Assembly (NCBI GenBank): GCA_017447625.1
Contig: JAFSNB010000018.1
Span: 1-39,578, forward strand
Reading direction: 5' to 3'
Source of the DNA: Bacteroidaceae bacterium
GTDB lineage: Bacteria > Bacteroidota > Bacteroidia > Bacteroidales > Bacteroidaceae
DNA length: 39,578 nt
A program made the translations under genes and the position numbers. A model generated the notes under the pieces. It had not been told where the DNA came from. It did no database searches and saw nothing but the letters and a program-made list of their open reading frames with translations. Of this stretch, positions 32,350-39,527 are shown piece after piece (position 1 is the first letter of the stretch; the number at the start of each line of letters is the position of its first letter).

Positions 32350-33174
32350 TCAAAGTTTTTCGCCACATTGAGAGCAGAATTTGTCGCTCTTGCGCACCTT
32401 CGCGTCGCATCGCGGGCAGTGGCCTTCCCTGACCGGTTCGTTGGTCACGTTGATGAAGCTCGCGGTCACTATTCCTCCCGGTACGGCAATCAGGGTGTAG
32501 CCCAGCAGCATGATGAAGGCGGAGAGCATACGACCGACGCTCGTCACGGGTGTTATGTCGCCGTAACCAACTGTGGATAGGGTGGTTACAGCCCAGTAGA
32601 TTGATGAGCCGATGTCCGTGAAGTGACTGCCGGGCTGCTTGCTTTCGATGATGAACATCAGCGTGCCGAGACAGACCACCAGGACCAGTACGAAGAGGAA
32701 ATAGACGGCAATCTTGTGCATACTTCTCCCCAGCGCACGCAGCAGCATGTGCCCCTCGTTGATGTAACTGAAAAGTCTAAAAATACGAAAAATTCGCAGG
32801 AAACGGATGCTTCGCAGCATCAGCATATAGCGGGCGGCGGGTATAAAATAAGTCAGATAGGGCGGCAGCACGGCCAGCAGGTCTATGATTCCCCATCCGC
32901 TCAGGATGTACTTGCGGCGGTCCTCGGCGCAGTAGATGCGGGCGGCGTATTCTATGGTGAAGAGCACGGTGAGCACAATCTCCAGCACTCCCAGAGCAAT
33001 TTTCATCGTGCGTGGCAGTCCTTGCATGCTCTCCACGAACAACACGATGAGACTGAGCACGATAGCTATGAGCAGGGCTATGTCAAATGTCCGTCCGGCG
33101 CGGGTGTCGGAGTCGAAAATCACCCGGCGCATCCGTTCTTTTTCCAACCATTTTGGCTTGTTCATTTCTCTCAA
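32350..33174 (-). CDS. Voltage-gated-type potassium channel with C-terminal zinc ribbon
   Basis: The 274-residue ion channel has six membrane helices. The S4 voltage sensor LRSIRFLRIFRIFRLFSYI (120-138) carries an Arg at every third position. The selectivity filter TTLSTVGYGD covers 197-206, followed by the S6 helix. After S6 the tail is a zinc ribbon: CPRC (253, 256) and CSQC (267, 270), an addition absent from classical KvAP-like channels. It probably conducts K+ across the inner membrane; the ribbon may sense metal or bind a partner. ATGs at 33174 and 33165 are both possible. Its promoter is divergent from that of the hydrolase. Confidence 0.9.
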   Translation of the reverse strand: MREMNKPKWLEKERMRRVIFDSDTRAGRTFDIALLIAIVLSLIVLFVESMQGLPRTMKIALGVLEIVLTVLFTIEYAARIYCAEDRRKYILSGWGIIDLLAVLPPYLTYFIPAARYMLMLRSIRFLRIFRIFRLFSYINEGHMLLRALGRSMHKIAVYFLFVLVLVVCLGTLMFIIESKQPGSHFTDIGSSIYWAVTTLSTVGYGDITPVTSVGRMLSAFIMLLGYTLIAVPGGIVTASFINVTNEPVREGHCPRCDAKVRKSDKFCSQCGEKL

Positions 33175-33191
33175 TGTTTTGTTTTTCGGCG

Positions 33192-33199
33192 CAAAAATA
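33192..33199 (-). promoter_or_regulatory. sigma-ABfr -7 element for the potassium channel gene
   Basis: Minus-strand TATTTTTG followed by CGCC, about 18 bases before the start codon at 33174. Confidence 0.65.
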
Positions 33200-33263
33200 C
33201 GTCTTTTTTCTCTTATAACCGCAATTTTTCGGCCAAAGATAGCGATAAAAGAGCGGAAATCCC

Positions 33264-33271
33264 TATTTTTG
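33264..33271 (+). promoter_or_regulatory. sigma-ABfr -7 element for the alpha/beta-hydrolase gene
   Basis: TATTTTTG followed by CAAAG, 87 bases before the ATG at 33359. The transcript leader would contain nonamer repeat locus 4. Confidence 0.6.
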
Positions 33272-33277
33272 CAAAGA

Positions 33278-33346
33278 AAATCCGTGTAATCCGTTTAATC
33301 CGTTGTTTTAAAAAATATTCGTGTAATTCGTGCAATTCGAGGTTAA
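33278..33346. repeat. Nonamer repeat locus 4 (in the hydrolase 5-prime leader)
   Basis: AATCCGTGT, AATCCGTTT and AATCCGTTG are followed by ATTCGTGTA, ATTCGTGCA and ATTCGAGGT in 9-base steps. Unlike loci 1 and 3, only the NATTCGTN/NATCCGTN orientation is present. Confidence 0.8.
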
Positions 33347-33358
33347 AATACAAAGTTT

Positions 33359-34300
33359 ATGAGGAAAATCGTTTGGACGCTTGTCGTCGTTTTCACAGTT
33401 CTGGTTGCGGTGCTTGTGGGCGCCAGCCTCTATATGCTCGACTATTCGCTGGCTCCCGACCCCAACCGCCTGGACCGCGATTCGTGCTATCAGCGTTTGT
33501 TTGACAACTATCCCGAAAGCCGTGAGTGGGTGGATAGCATGCTTAGTATCAATGCGTTGCGTGACACCTCGCTTGTGATGCCCACGGGCGAGCGCCATCA
33601 TGCTTTGTACATCAATCGAGGCTGTCGGCGCACGGCCGTACTCATCCACGGGTGGCGCGATTGCGCCGTGAAGTTCCTGTGGCTGGCGCGGATCTACGAG
33701 CGCGAACTGGGCTACAACGTCCTCCTGCCCGAGTTGCACGCCTGCGGCGAGAGCGACGGCGAAGCCATCCAGATGGGGTGGTTGGACCGTCTCGATGTGC
33801 TGCGCTGGCTCAGCGCGTTCCACGCGGATACGATGGTTGTTCACGGCGTGTCTATGGGAGCGGCCACAACAATGATGCTCTCGGGCGAGGCCGACCTGCT
33901 GCAAGAGCGGCAGCAGTCCTACGGCATCCGCGACCTCCGATTTGTCGAGGATTGCGGCTACACCAGCGTCTGGGACGAGTTCGCCGGACAGATGCGTGAG
34001 CAGTTCGGTCTGCCGCCCTTCCCGCTGATGTACACCAGCAGCCTGCTCTGTAAGTTGCTCTACGGCTGGTCGTTCGGCGAGGCTTCAGCCCTCAGTCAGG
34101 TGCGTCGCAGCCGTTATCCCATGCTCTTCATTCACGGAGCTGAGGATGCCTTCGTCCCCACCGCAATGGTCCATCCCCTCTACGAGGCAAAGCCGGGCAA
34201 GAAAGCGCTCTGGATAGCACCCGAGGCCGATCACGCCGCCTCCTACCGCCTCCATAAAGACGAATACATCGCGCAGCTACGTAGGTTCTTAGGAGAGTAA
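33359..34300 (+). CDS. Membrane-anchored alpha/beta hydrolase
   Basis: The 313-residue protein has an N-terminal hydrophobic anchor or signal (WTLVVVFTVLVAVLVGASLYM, about 6-26) and an alpha/beta-hydrolase domain. AVLIHGWRD is the oxyanion segment, VVHGVSMGAA gives nucleophile Ser165, LFIHGAEDAFVP gives the Asp and EADHAASY the His. The fold and the CysGlyTyr-TSVWDEF segment resemble BAAT/DUF-type esterases of Bacteroidetes. Likely exported and anchored to the inner membrane, with an unknown ester or peptide substrate. A hairpin (about 34315-34338) follows and may terminate the transcript. Confidence 0.85.
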   Translation: MRKIVWTLVVVFTVLVAVLVGASLYMLDYSLAPDPNRLDRDSCYQRLFDNYPESREWVDSMLSINALRDTSLVMPTGERHHALYINRGCRRTAVLIHGWRDCAVKFLWLARIYERELGYNVLLPELHACGESDGEAIQMGWLDRLDVLRWLSAFHADTMVVHGVSMGAATTMMLSGEADLLQERQQSYGIRDLRFVEDCGYTSVWDEFAGQMREQFGLPPFPLMYTSSLLCKLLYGWSFGEASALSQVRRSRYPMLFIHGAEDAFVPTAMVHPLYEAKPGKKALWIAPEADHAASYRLHKDEYIAQLRRFLGE

Positions 34301-34346
34301 AAAGTCCACCCGCGGCACCCTCCCAAAATGGGATGGTGCTGGCTGG

Positions 34347-34489
34347 TGTTACAGTTGTTACAGTGTTACAGTTCCAAAACAGTCTATCCAAAAGTCAAAA
34401 TTAAACTCTATATTTATATATAAATATAGAAGTATTTTTCATACTGAAAAGGCTTACTTTTTAACTGTAACACTGTAACAACTGTAACA
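34347..34489. repeat. MITE-like element with perfect 27-bp terminal inverted repeats
   Basis: Positions 34347-34373 are the exact reverse complement of 34463-34489. Each arm is three degenerate copies of TGTTACAGT. The 89-base interior is A+T-rich with a TATATTTATATATAAATATA palindrome. No clear target duplication was seen. Confidence 0.85.
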
Positions 34490-34756
34490 GACACTAGAAT
34501 GTACTACCCTAGAAAAAGTTGAATGGTTTTTAACTTAACCCTGCCAAAGGTTGAATGCCTGTTTGGTACCTTAATCCTTATCCCTGGCAGAAGTTGAATC
34601 ATGTCTACCTTTTCAGTACAAGACACAAGCTGACCCGACAAGTTGTCGTATCTGGTCAGTACACAGTGTCAACCTTTTCAGTACAAGGCGACCCATGAGT
34701 CCCCAAAACGAGGACCCATAGGCTAGTGCCCTCCGAATCACCCCGCCCCCGCTCAA

Positions 34757-34916
34757 TTTTGATGCTGGGCAATTGTAGTTTTGATGCTGGGCAATTGTGG
34801 TTTTGATGCTGGGCAATTGTAGTTTTGATGCTGGGCAAATGGTGATTGCACCTTGATGCATTCGGGTTTACACCTTGATGTATTCGCACTTACATCTTGA
34901 TGCATTTGCGCATGCC
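34757..34916. repeat. 22-bp tandem repeat array (seven units, last three diverged)
   Basis: Four units of TTTTGATGCTGGGCAATTGT plus two bases start at 34757, 34779, 34801 and 34823. After a 6-base insertion, three related 22-base units (CCTTGATGCATTCG type) start at 34851, 34873 and 34895. There is no spacer diversity of CRISPR type. Confidence 0.85.
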
Positions 34917-35060
34917 CCTATGTGCATGTCCGCTTCTGGGAACATTTACAGCAATCATGAACAGCGTCCGCCGAAATTGACCTTTTAAGGCTTTGCCTTA
35001 AAAAATTCTATTTTCTTGCAAAATAATTGCAAAAATACTTGCGGAACCAATTATTTTTAT

Positions 35061-35068
35061 TACCTTTG
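35061..35068 (+). promoter_or_regulatory. sigma-ABfr -7 element for the OMP-lipoprotein operon
   Basis: TACCTTTG followed by CAC, 24 bases before the ATG at 35092, with TTGC-containing sequence near 35038 at -33 distance. Confidence 0.7.
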
Positions 35069-35091
35069 CACAGTTTTTAGAACCAACAGCA

Positions 35092-36312
35092 ATGAACATA
35101 CAAAAATACATACTCACCCTACTGTTTATGCTGCTTGCCACCGTGCAGATGGCCGCTCAGGGTCTCGTGGTCAAACAGTTCTACCACGCCGAGCTCGACA
35201 TCACTGCTAAAACTGGCTCCACCCAAGTCTCAGACGTCAACGAGAAGCCCTGTGCCTTGATTAAAGTGCGAACGATGGAACAAGGTTTTGTTTTCCAAAC
35301 CAGCAAGCTGTTGCCTATTGTGAAAATTGAGGAGCAGACCAAGTCGCACCCGATGGAGATTTATGTCTGGGTACAGAGCGGTGTTAAGCGCCTGTCCATA
35401 GGTCATAAGAAGTATGGGACCATTTACGATTACGACTTAGCACAACATCTCGGTTCCAACCCTCTTGAATCTGATGAAACGTATATTCTGGAACTGGAAA
35501 CGATTGAGGCGCAGCCTACCGTCAAAGAGGCGCGCACGCAAACCGACAAAGAGGGGGAAACAGCGACACAGACTGAAAACCTGAAGAATGGGGCTGGGAC
35601 AGCAGGCGCGGCAGCCACAACCGCTACCGCCAAACAGCCTAAGCAAAAGGAGAAGCAGTCTCAAACAGAGATAGCTAAGACCGAGAAGCCTAAGTCCGAA
35701 AAGCCCAAGGTAGAGAAGCCGAAAGCAGAGAAACCTAAGACGGAAAAGCCCAAGACGGTCAAACCTAAAAGCACCACACCATCCGTGCCACTGATGAAAC
35801 CGACGGAGTTCTATGTCTCAATAGGTGCGCAGCCCATAAGCCTTCTGGGACTGACCGCAGACGTAGGCGTCTATCTCAAAAACATCAATATCGAAGGCTT
35901 CTACACCCTCGGACTCGCCTCAGAGACAGTCTATTGGGGCTCTGCAAACTCCACCGCCAAGTACGAGTACAAATACAAACCCTCGGTATTCGGCCTGAGA
36001 CTGGGCTACGGCATACTGCTGGCAAACAGCCGACTGCGAATCACTCCGCAGGTAGGCATAGCCGCCGTTACGGTGACGGGAAAGGAGAACGGCGGGAACA
36101 ACGGCTCCTCACACGCCAACTCAATGTCCGGAACAGTCGGAGCACGAGTGGATTTTGCCCTGGCTCGTCACATCGGGCTGTACCTCACGCCGGAATACGG
36201 CATCGCGCTCAGCAAATCCTCAGTCTATAAGGAGCTGCAAGCAGATTACAGTAAGTTTGGCAAGTGGAATTCGGGCTTCAACGTCCGCCTCGGCCTCCGT
36301 GTTTCATTCTGA
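35092..36312 (+). CDS. Outer-membrane beta-barrel protein with Lys-Pro repeat linker
   Basis: This is a 406-residue protein in three parts. A signal peptide (MNIQKYILTLLFMLLATVQMAAQ) is followed by an N-terminal beta domain (about 24-140) with FYHAELDITAKT...CALIKVRTMEQGFVF...YVWVQSGVKRLSIGHKKYGTIYDY, a PEGA-like pattern common in Bacteroidales. The linker (about 140-230) ends in six pentapeptide repeats of EKPKx type (198-227), resembling the rigid Lys-Pro arm of TonB. A C-terminal barrel (about 238-406) ends with VRLGLRVSF. The linker could span peptidoglycan or hold the two folded parts apart. The gene is separated from the BACON-FGE lipoprotein gene by only 15 bases, so the two products probably act together at the surface. 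Confidence 0.75.
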   Translation: MNIQKYILTLLFMLLATVQMAAQGLVVKQFYHAELDITAKTGSTQVSDVNEKPCALIKVRTMEQGFVFQTSKLLPIVKIEEQTKSHPMEIYVWVQSGVKRLSIGHKKYGTIYDYDLAQHLGSNPLESDETYILELETIEAQPTVKEARTQTDKEGETATQTENLKNGAGTAGAAATTATAKQPKQKEKQSQTEIAKTEKPKSEKPKVEKPKAEKPKTEKPKTVKPKSTTPSVPLMKPTEFYVSIGAQPISLLGLTADVGVYLKNINIEGFYTLGLASETVYWGSANSTAKYEYKYKPSVFGLRLGYGILLANSRLRITPQVGIAAVTVTGKENGGNNGSSHANSMSGTVGARVDFALARHIGLYLTPEYGIALSKSSVYKELQADYSKFGKWNSGFNVRLGLRVSF

Positions 36313-36327
36313 TAAGACCACACCGTT

Positions 36328-38763
36328 ATGAAAGCAAGACATATACTCCCGTTCGTGATTCTCTGTTCACTGCTTCTTTCCTGCAAGGACGACAGACCGT
36401 TTGAGGACGCTTATCTGTGGCAGAACAACGCCAGTCTGACAGCCTCCCTGACAACATTGCTGTTCGAGGCCGACGCATCCACTCAGACGGTGGCAATAAA
36501 CACCAACAGCGGCTATGGGATTACCGTTGATCAGACTTGGCTGACAGTGGAGCGCGCCGCTGACAATCAGACCCTTACCGTCTCCGTTCAGGCAAACACA
36601 ACCTCTGCAACCCGCAACGCAACCATCACGATAAACGCATCAGGCAAGAGCCAGACAATAAGTGTGAGTCAAAGTGCAGCTTCGCTAAATGTGTCTAAAT
36701 CAATACTTACGTTTGATGCGTCTGAATCATCTGAGTCTGTTTCTGTGACAGCCAGTGGTGATTTCATATACTCCACTGATGCTTCGTGGCTCACCATAAC
36801 AAAAGACTCTGCAACAACTCGTACAGAGAGTGTAACATATTTTACGATAACTGCTGCCGCAAACACAGAAGAGTCCGAAAGGACTGCAACGATAACGCTG
36901 ACCTTAGGCTCAATTACAAAGACGATAGAAGTAATACAGGACGCTGCAAATATTTCTCGCACATTCACCATTACAGATAATGGCAAGACTATAACTTTCA
37001 AAATGAAAGAAGTGAAAGCCGGAACCTTCCAGATGGGCCGTGAAAGTTCAACAAATGTAGCTATGCCGATCCATAGTGTGACTATCACAAGTGATTACTA
37101 TATGGGCGAAACGGAGGTGACTCAGGCTCTGTGGTATGCTGTAATGGGGCAGTCACCTACATCCAGTGGAAATCAATGGCGCAGTTCATTTGGTCTTGGT
37201 GACAACTATCCCTCTTATTATATCAGTTATGAGGATTGCCAGTTATTCCTGTCAGCTTTGAATAGTAAGCTGTCCTCTCAACTGGGTAGCGGCGAGCAGT
37301 TCCGCTTCCCGACGGAGGCGGAGTGGGAGTTTGCAGCGAGGGGCGGAAACAAAAGCAATGATTACATCTATTCTGGCAGCAACACAATAGATGATGTTGC
37401 CTGGTATTGGGATAATAGTTATGCACTTGGTGCTGTAAATGCTGACTATGGTACTCATACAGTAAAGACTAAAGCAGCCAATGAACTTGGTCTTTATGAT
37501 ATGAGTGGCAATCTATGGGAACTGTGTTATGACTGGTATGGCACATATAGTAGCAGCGCACAGACAGACCCGTCAGGCCCCTACTCGGGCTCCAAACGCT
37601 TGATTCGTGGTGGTAGTTGGAGCCATGAAGCATCTATTTGCAGCGTAACTTACCGCATTTGGTATGCACCGTCTGACAGAAATAATCTTGTAGGCTTTCG
37701 TCTTTGCCTCGGTGCTCCTATTTCAGAGCCAGAACCATCGCTCTCTGTGTCACCAACATCACTTTCTTTTGGTGCATCAGCATCATCTAAGACGGTTAAC
37801 GTTACTGCTAACGGAGATTACACTTTTTCCACTTCTGCTTCGTGGCTTACGATAACCCAAAGCAGCGACAAAACCACTCTCACGATATCTGCTGAAGCAA
37901 ACACAGGGACATCTGAAAGAACAGCAACAATCACACTGACCTTGGGCTCGCTTACTCAGACAATAAGTGTTACGCAGGAAGCAGCACAAAACATTTCTGA
38001 CGACGAACGCACTTTCACCGTGACTGGCCACGGGAAGACTTTCACCTTCAAGATGAAGAAAGTACAAGGCGGAACCTTCCAGATGGGGCGTGCTGGTGCG
38101 GATGATGTTGCAACTCCCGTCCACAGCGTGACTCTTACAAACGATTACTATATGGGCGAGACAGAGGTGACTCAGGCTCTGTGGTATGCCGTATTGGGGT
38201 ATTCACCAACATCCCCAACATCTGGTGGCTATGATTGGAGTAGTACGTACGGCCTCGGAGACAACTATCCTGCTTATTATATCAGCTATATGGACTGTAT
38301 GTCGTTCCTTGCTTTTTTGAACAGCAATTTGTCCTCTCAGCTTGGTGTTGGTGAACAGTTCCGTTTCCCGACAGAGGCGGAGTGGGAGTTTGCAGCTAAG
38401 GGCGGGACTAAGAGTTGTGGCTACATATATTCTGGCAGCAATACAGCAGACGATGTTGCATGGTTCGTTGTTAATAGCGACAAAAAAAATCATCCGGTTA
38501 AGACAAAAGCCTCCAATGAGCTCGGCCTTTATGATATGAGCGGCAATGTTGGAGAGTGGTGTTATGATTGGTTTGGCTCATATAGCAGTAGTGCTCAGAG
38601 CGATCCTACAGGCTCAACCTCAGGTTCTGGTCGCGTTTATCGTGGGGGCGCTATGTACTACAACGCCTCTGACTGCCGAGTAGCGAGCCGCAGCAAGTTT
38701 GTGCCAACGGGCCGCAGTTACTATGTCGGCTTCCGCCTGTGCCTTGGTGCTTCGATTGAATAA
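36328..38763 (+). CDS. Surface lipoprotein with duplicated BACON-FGE-like modules
   Basis: This 811-residue lipoprotein has lipobox LLSC with Cys19. Domains: BACON 1 (about 37-118), BACON 2 (119-207), FGE/SUMF1-like 1 (222-462), BACON 3 (471-554), and FGE/SUMF1-like 2 (572-808). BACON modules often bind glycans or mucin. FGE-like folds are C-type-lectin-related; both copies have the family core FQMG, YYMGETEVTQALWYAV, FRFPTEAEWEFAA and GLYDMSGN. In true formylglycine-generating enzymes two cysteines five apart form the copper site. Here only the second is kept (Cys438, Cys783); the first is His433 or Tyr778, so sulfatase maturation is unlikely. The two FGE copies are near-identical in framework but diverge sharply at 430-454 and 775-799. 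BACON-FGE has duplicated internally, as DNA similarity also shows. Confidence 0.85.
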   Translation: MKARHILPFVILCSLLLSCKDDRPFEDAYLWQNNASLTASLTTLLFEADASTQTVAINTNSGYGITVDQTWLTVERAADNQTLTVSVQANTTSATRNATITINASGKSQTISVSQSAASLNVSKSILTFDASESSESVSVTASGDFIYSTDASWLTITKDSATTRTESVTYFTITAAANTEESERTATITLTLGSITKTIEVIQDAANISRTFTITDNGKTITFKMKEVKAGTFQMGRESSTNVAMPIHSVTITSDYYMGETEVTQALWYAVMGQSPTSSGNQWRSSFGLGDNYPSYYISYEDCQLFLSALNSKLSSQLGSGEQFRFPTEAEWEFAARGGNKSNDYIYSGSNTIDDVAWYWDNSYALGAVNADYGTHTVKTKAANELGLYDMSGNLWELCYDWYGTYSSSAQTDPSGPYSGSKRLIRGGSWSHEASICSVTYRIWYAPSDRNNLVGFRLCLGAPISEPEPSLSVSPTSLSFGASASSKTVNVTANGDYTFSTSASWLTITQSSDKTTLTISAEANTGTSERTATITLTLGSLTQTISVTQEAAQNISDDERTFTVTGHGKTFTFKMKKVQGGTFQMGRAGADDVATPVHSVTLTNDYYMGETEVTQALWYAVLGYSPTSPTSGGYDWSSTYGLGDNYPAYYISYMDCMSFLAFLNSNLSSQLGVGEQFRFPTEAEWEFAAKGGTKSCGYIYSGSNTADDVAWFVVNSDKKNHPVKTKASNELGLYDMSGNVGEWCYDWFGSYSSSAQSDPTGSTSGSGRVYRGGAMYYNASDCRVASRSKFVPTGRSYYVGFRLCLGASIE

Positions 38764-38868
38764 CTTATGGTTCAAGGTTCATGAGTTCAACTTGAGCACA
38801 TGAAGAACGGTTGGAGTATTCAAATAGTTTGCTGTATGAGACATATGATGAGGAGCAATGTAATCATA

Positions 38869-39426
38869 TCACTTCCATAGCGGTTCGTTCTGCCAGTCTT
38901 TTACAAAGCCCATAGCAGAAGGATCTACTGAAGTGTATTTCCCAAGAAGAGCCTTAAACTCTGTAGTGAATGTGTTTTGAGGGTCGATGCTAATCAGTAA
39001 ATATGCGATGCACGATAGCTGTGGATAGAGTTTGTCTGGTGGAAACGAAAAGTCCGTCAGCCAATTGCCTCCTTGCATCCTGCGTGGCATTTGAGGTTTT
39101 ACTGCATAGCGACGATTCCAAATGCGTGAATGGTGTGCACAGAAATTACGTAGCGATGTGAGGCTTTCGAGCCAACTAATCATAAACTCATGCTGAGGAA
39201 CACCAAAATCCACGGCCACCTGCTTCTTGTCGGCTTTTATTGAGAAGTTGCCATAGAGTTTGGATAGGGTTCCAAAGGAAACGGTTTCAAGCGTTTTCCA
39301 TGCTGGAGGGAAGGTGGGTTTTGTATAGCGCACGAAATGCTCTTTGATGAATTCCTCCTTGCTGCGTCGCAACTCACGATCAACGCTACTCAAGTTTTCT
39401 GTAAAAAGGTGACCGTCTATAGCCAA
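38869..39426 (-). pseudogene. Abi-type (AbiD/AbiF, Abi_2) gene truncated at its 5-prime end by an IS
   Basis: The retained 185 codons match the C-terminal part of Abi_2 (PF07751) proteins, which number about 300 residues and act in phage abortive infection. Visible features are the RELRRSKEEFIKEHF helix, PPAWKTLETVSFGTLSKLYGNF and the family hallmark SLTSLRNFCAHHSRIWNRR. This last contains a HEPN-type R-x4-H motif. The N-terminal ~110 residues are missing. The frame continues upstream past a TTG at 39426 to about 39453, where it enters the end of the right IS and meets a stop, so no proper start remains. The rest may lie beyond the IS. A short TTG-initiated product is possible but probably inactive. 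Confidence 0.75.
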
Positions 39427-39481
39427 ATCAACATTCGTAAATATTGGTGTCCGCTAAAACTTTTCAAGTTATCCAAAAATT

Positions 39482-39513
39482 AAGGTCGGTATCCTCGCTT
39501 GGATTCCGACCTT
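39482..39513. terminator. Hairpin terminator inside the IS end
   Basis: AAGGTCGGTATCC (39482-39494) pairs with GGATTCCGACCTT (39501-39513) with one mismatch, followed by T residues. Such hairpins at IS ends shield the transposase from outside transcription. Confidence 0.7.
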
Positions 39514-39519
39514 TTTTGT

Positions 39520-39527
39520 TACCTTTG
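39520..39527 (+). promoter_or_regulatory. sigma-ABfr -7 element for the IS transposase
   Basis: TACCTTTG, 25 bases before the GTG start at 39552. Confidence 0.6.

Larger units (their letters stand above)
34301..35040. other. Gene-free, repeat-dense interval before the BACON/FGE locus
   Basis: There is no plausible coding sequence. It holds a hairpin (GCACCCTCCCA with TGGGATGGTGC, about 34316-34340), the 143-bp inverted-repeat element, and scattered AGTTGAAT words. There is a 15-bp direct repeat CCTTTTCAGTACAAG at 34608-34622 and 34673-34687, and the 22-bp tandem array. A perfect hairpin TTTTAAGGC-TTT-GCCTTAAAA lies at 34983-35003, just upstream of the next promoter. Confidence 0.8.

Noticed and set aside
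34613-34889. Small minus-strand proteins with SIKTTIAQHQN-type repeats
   Set aside because: They are translations of the 22-bp tandem array, with no promoter or ribosome site supporting them.
34757-34916. CRISPR array
   Set aside because: Units are 22 bases and contiguous; there are no unique spacers and no cas genes in the window.
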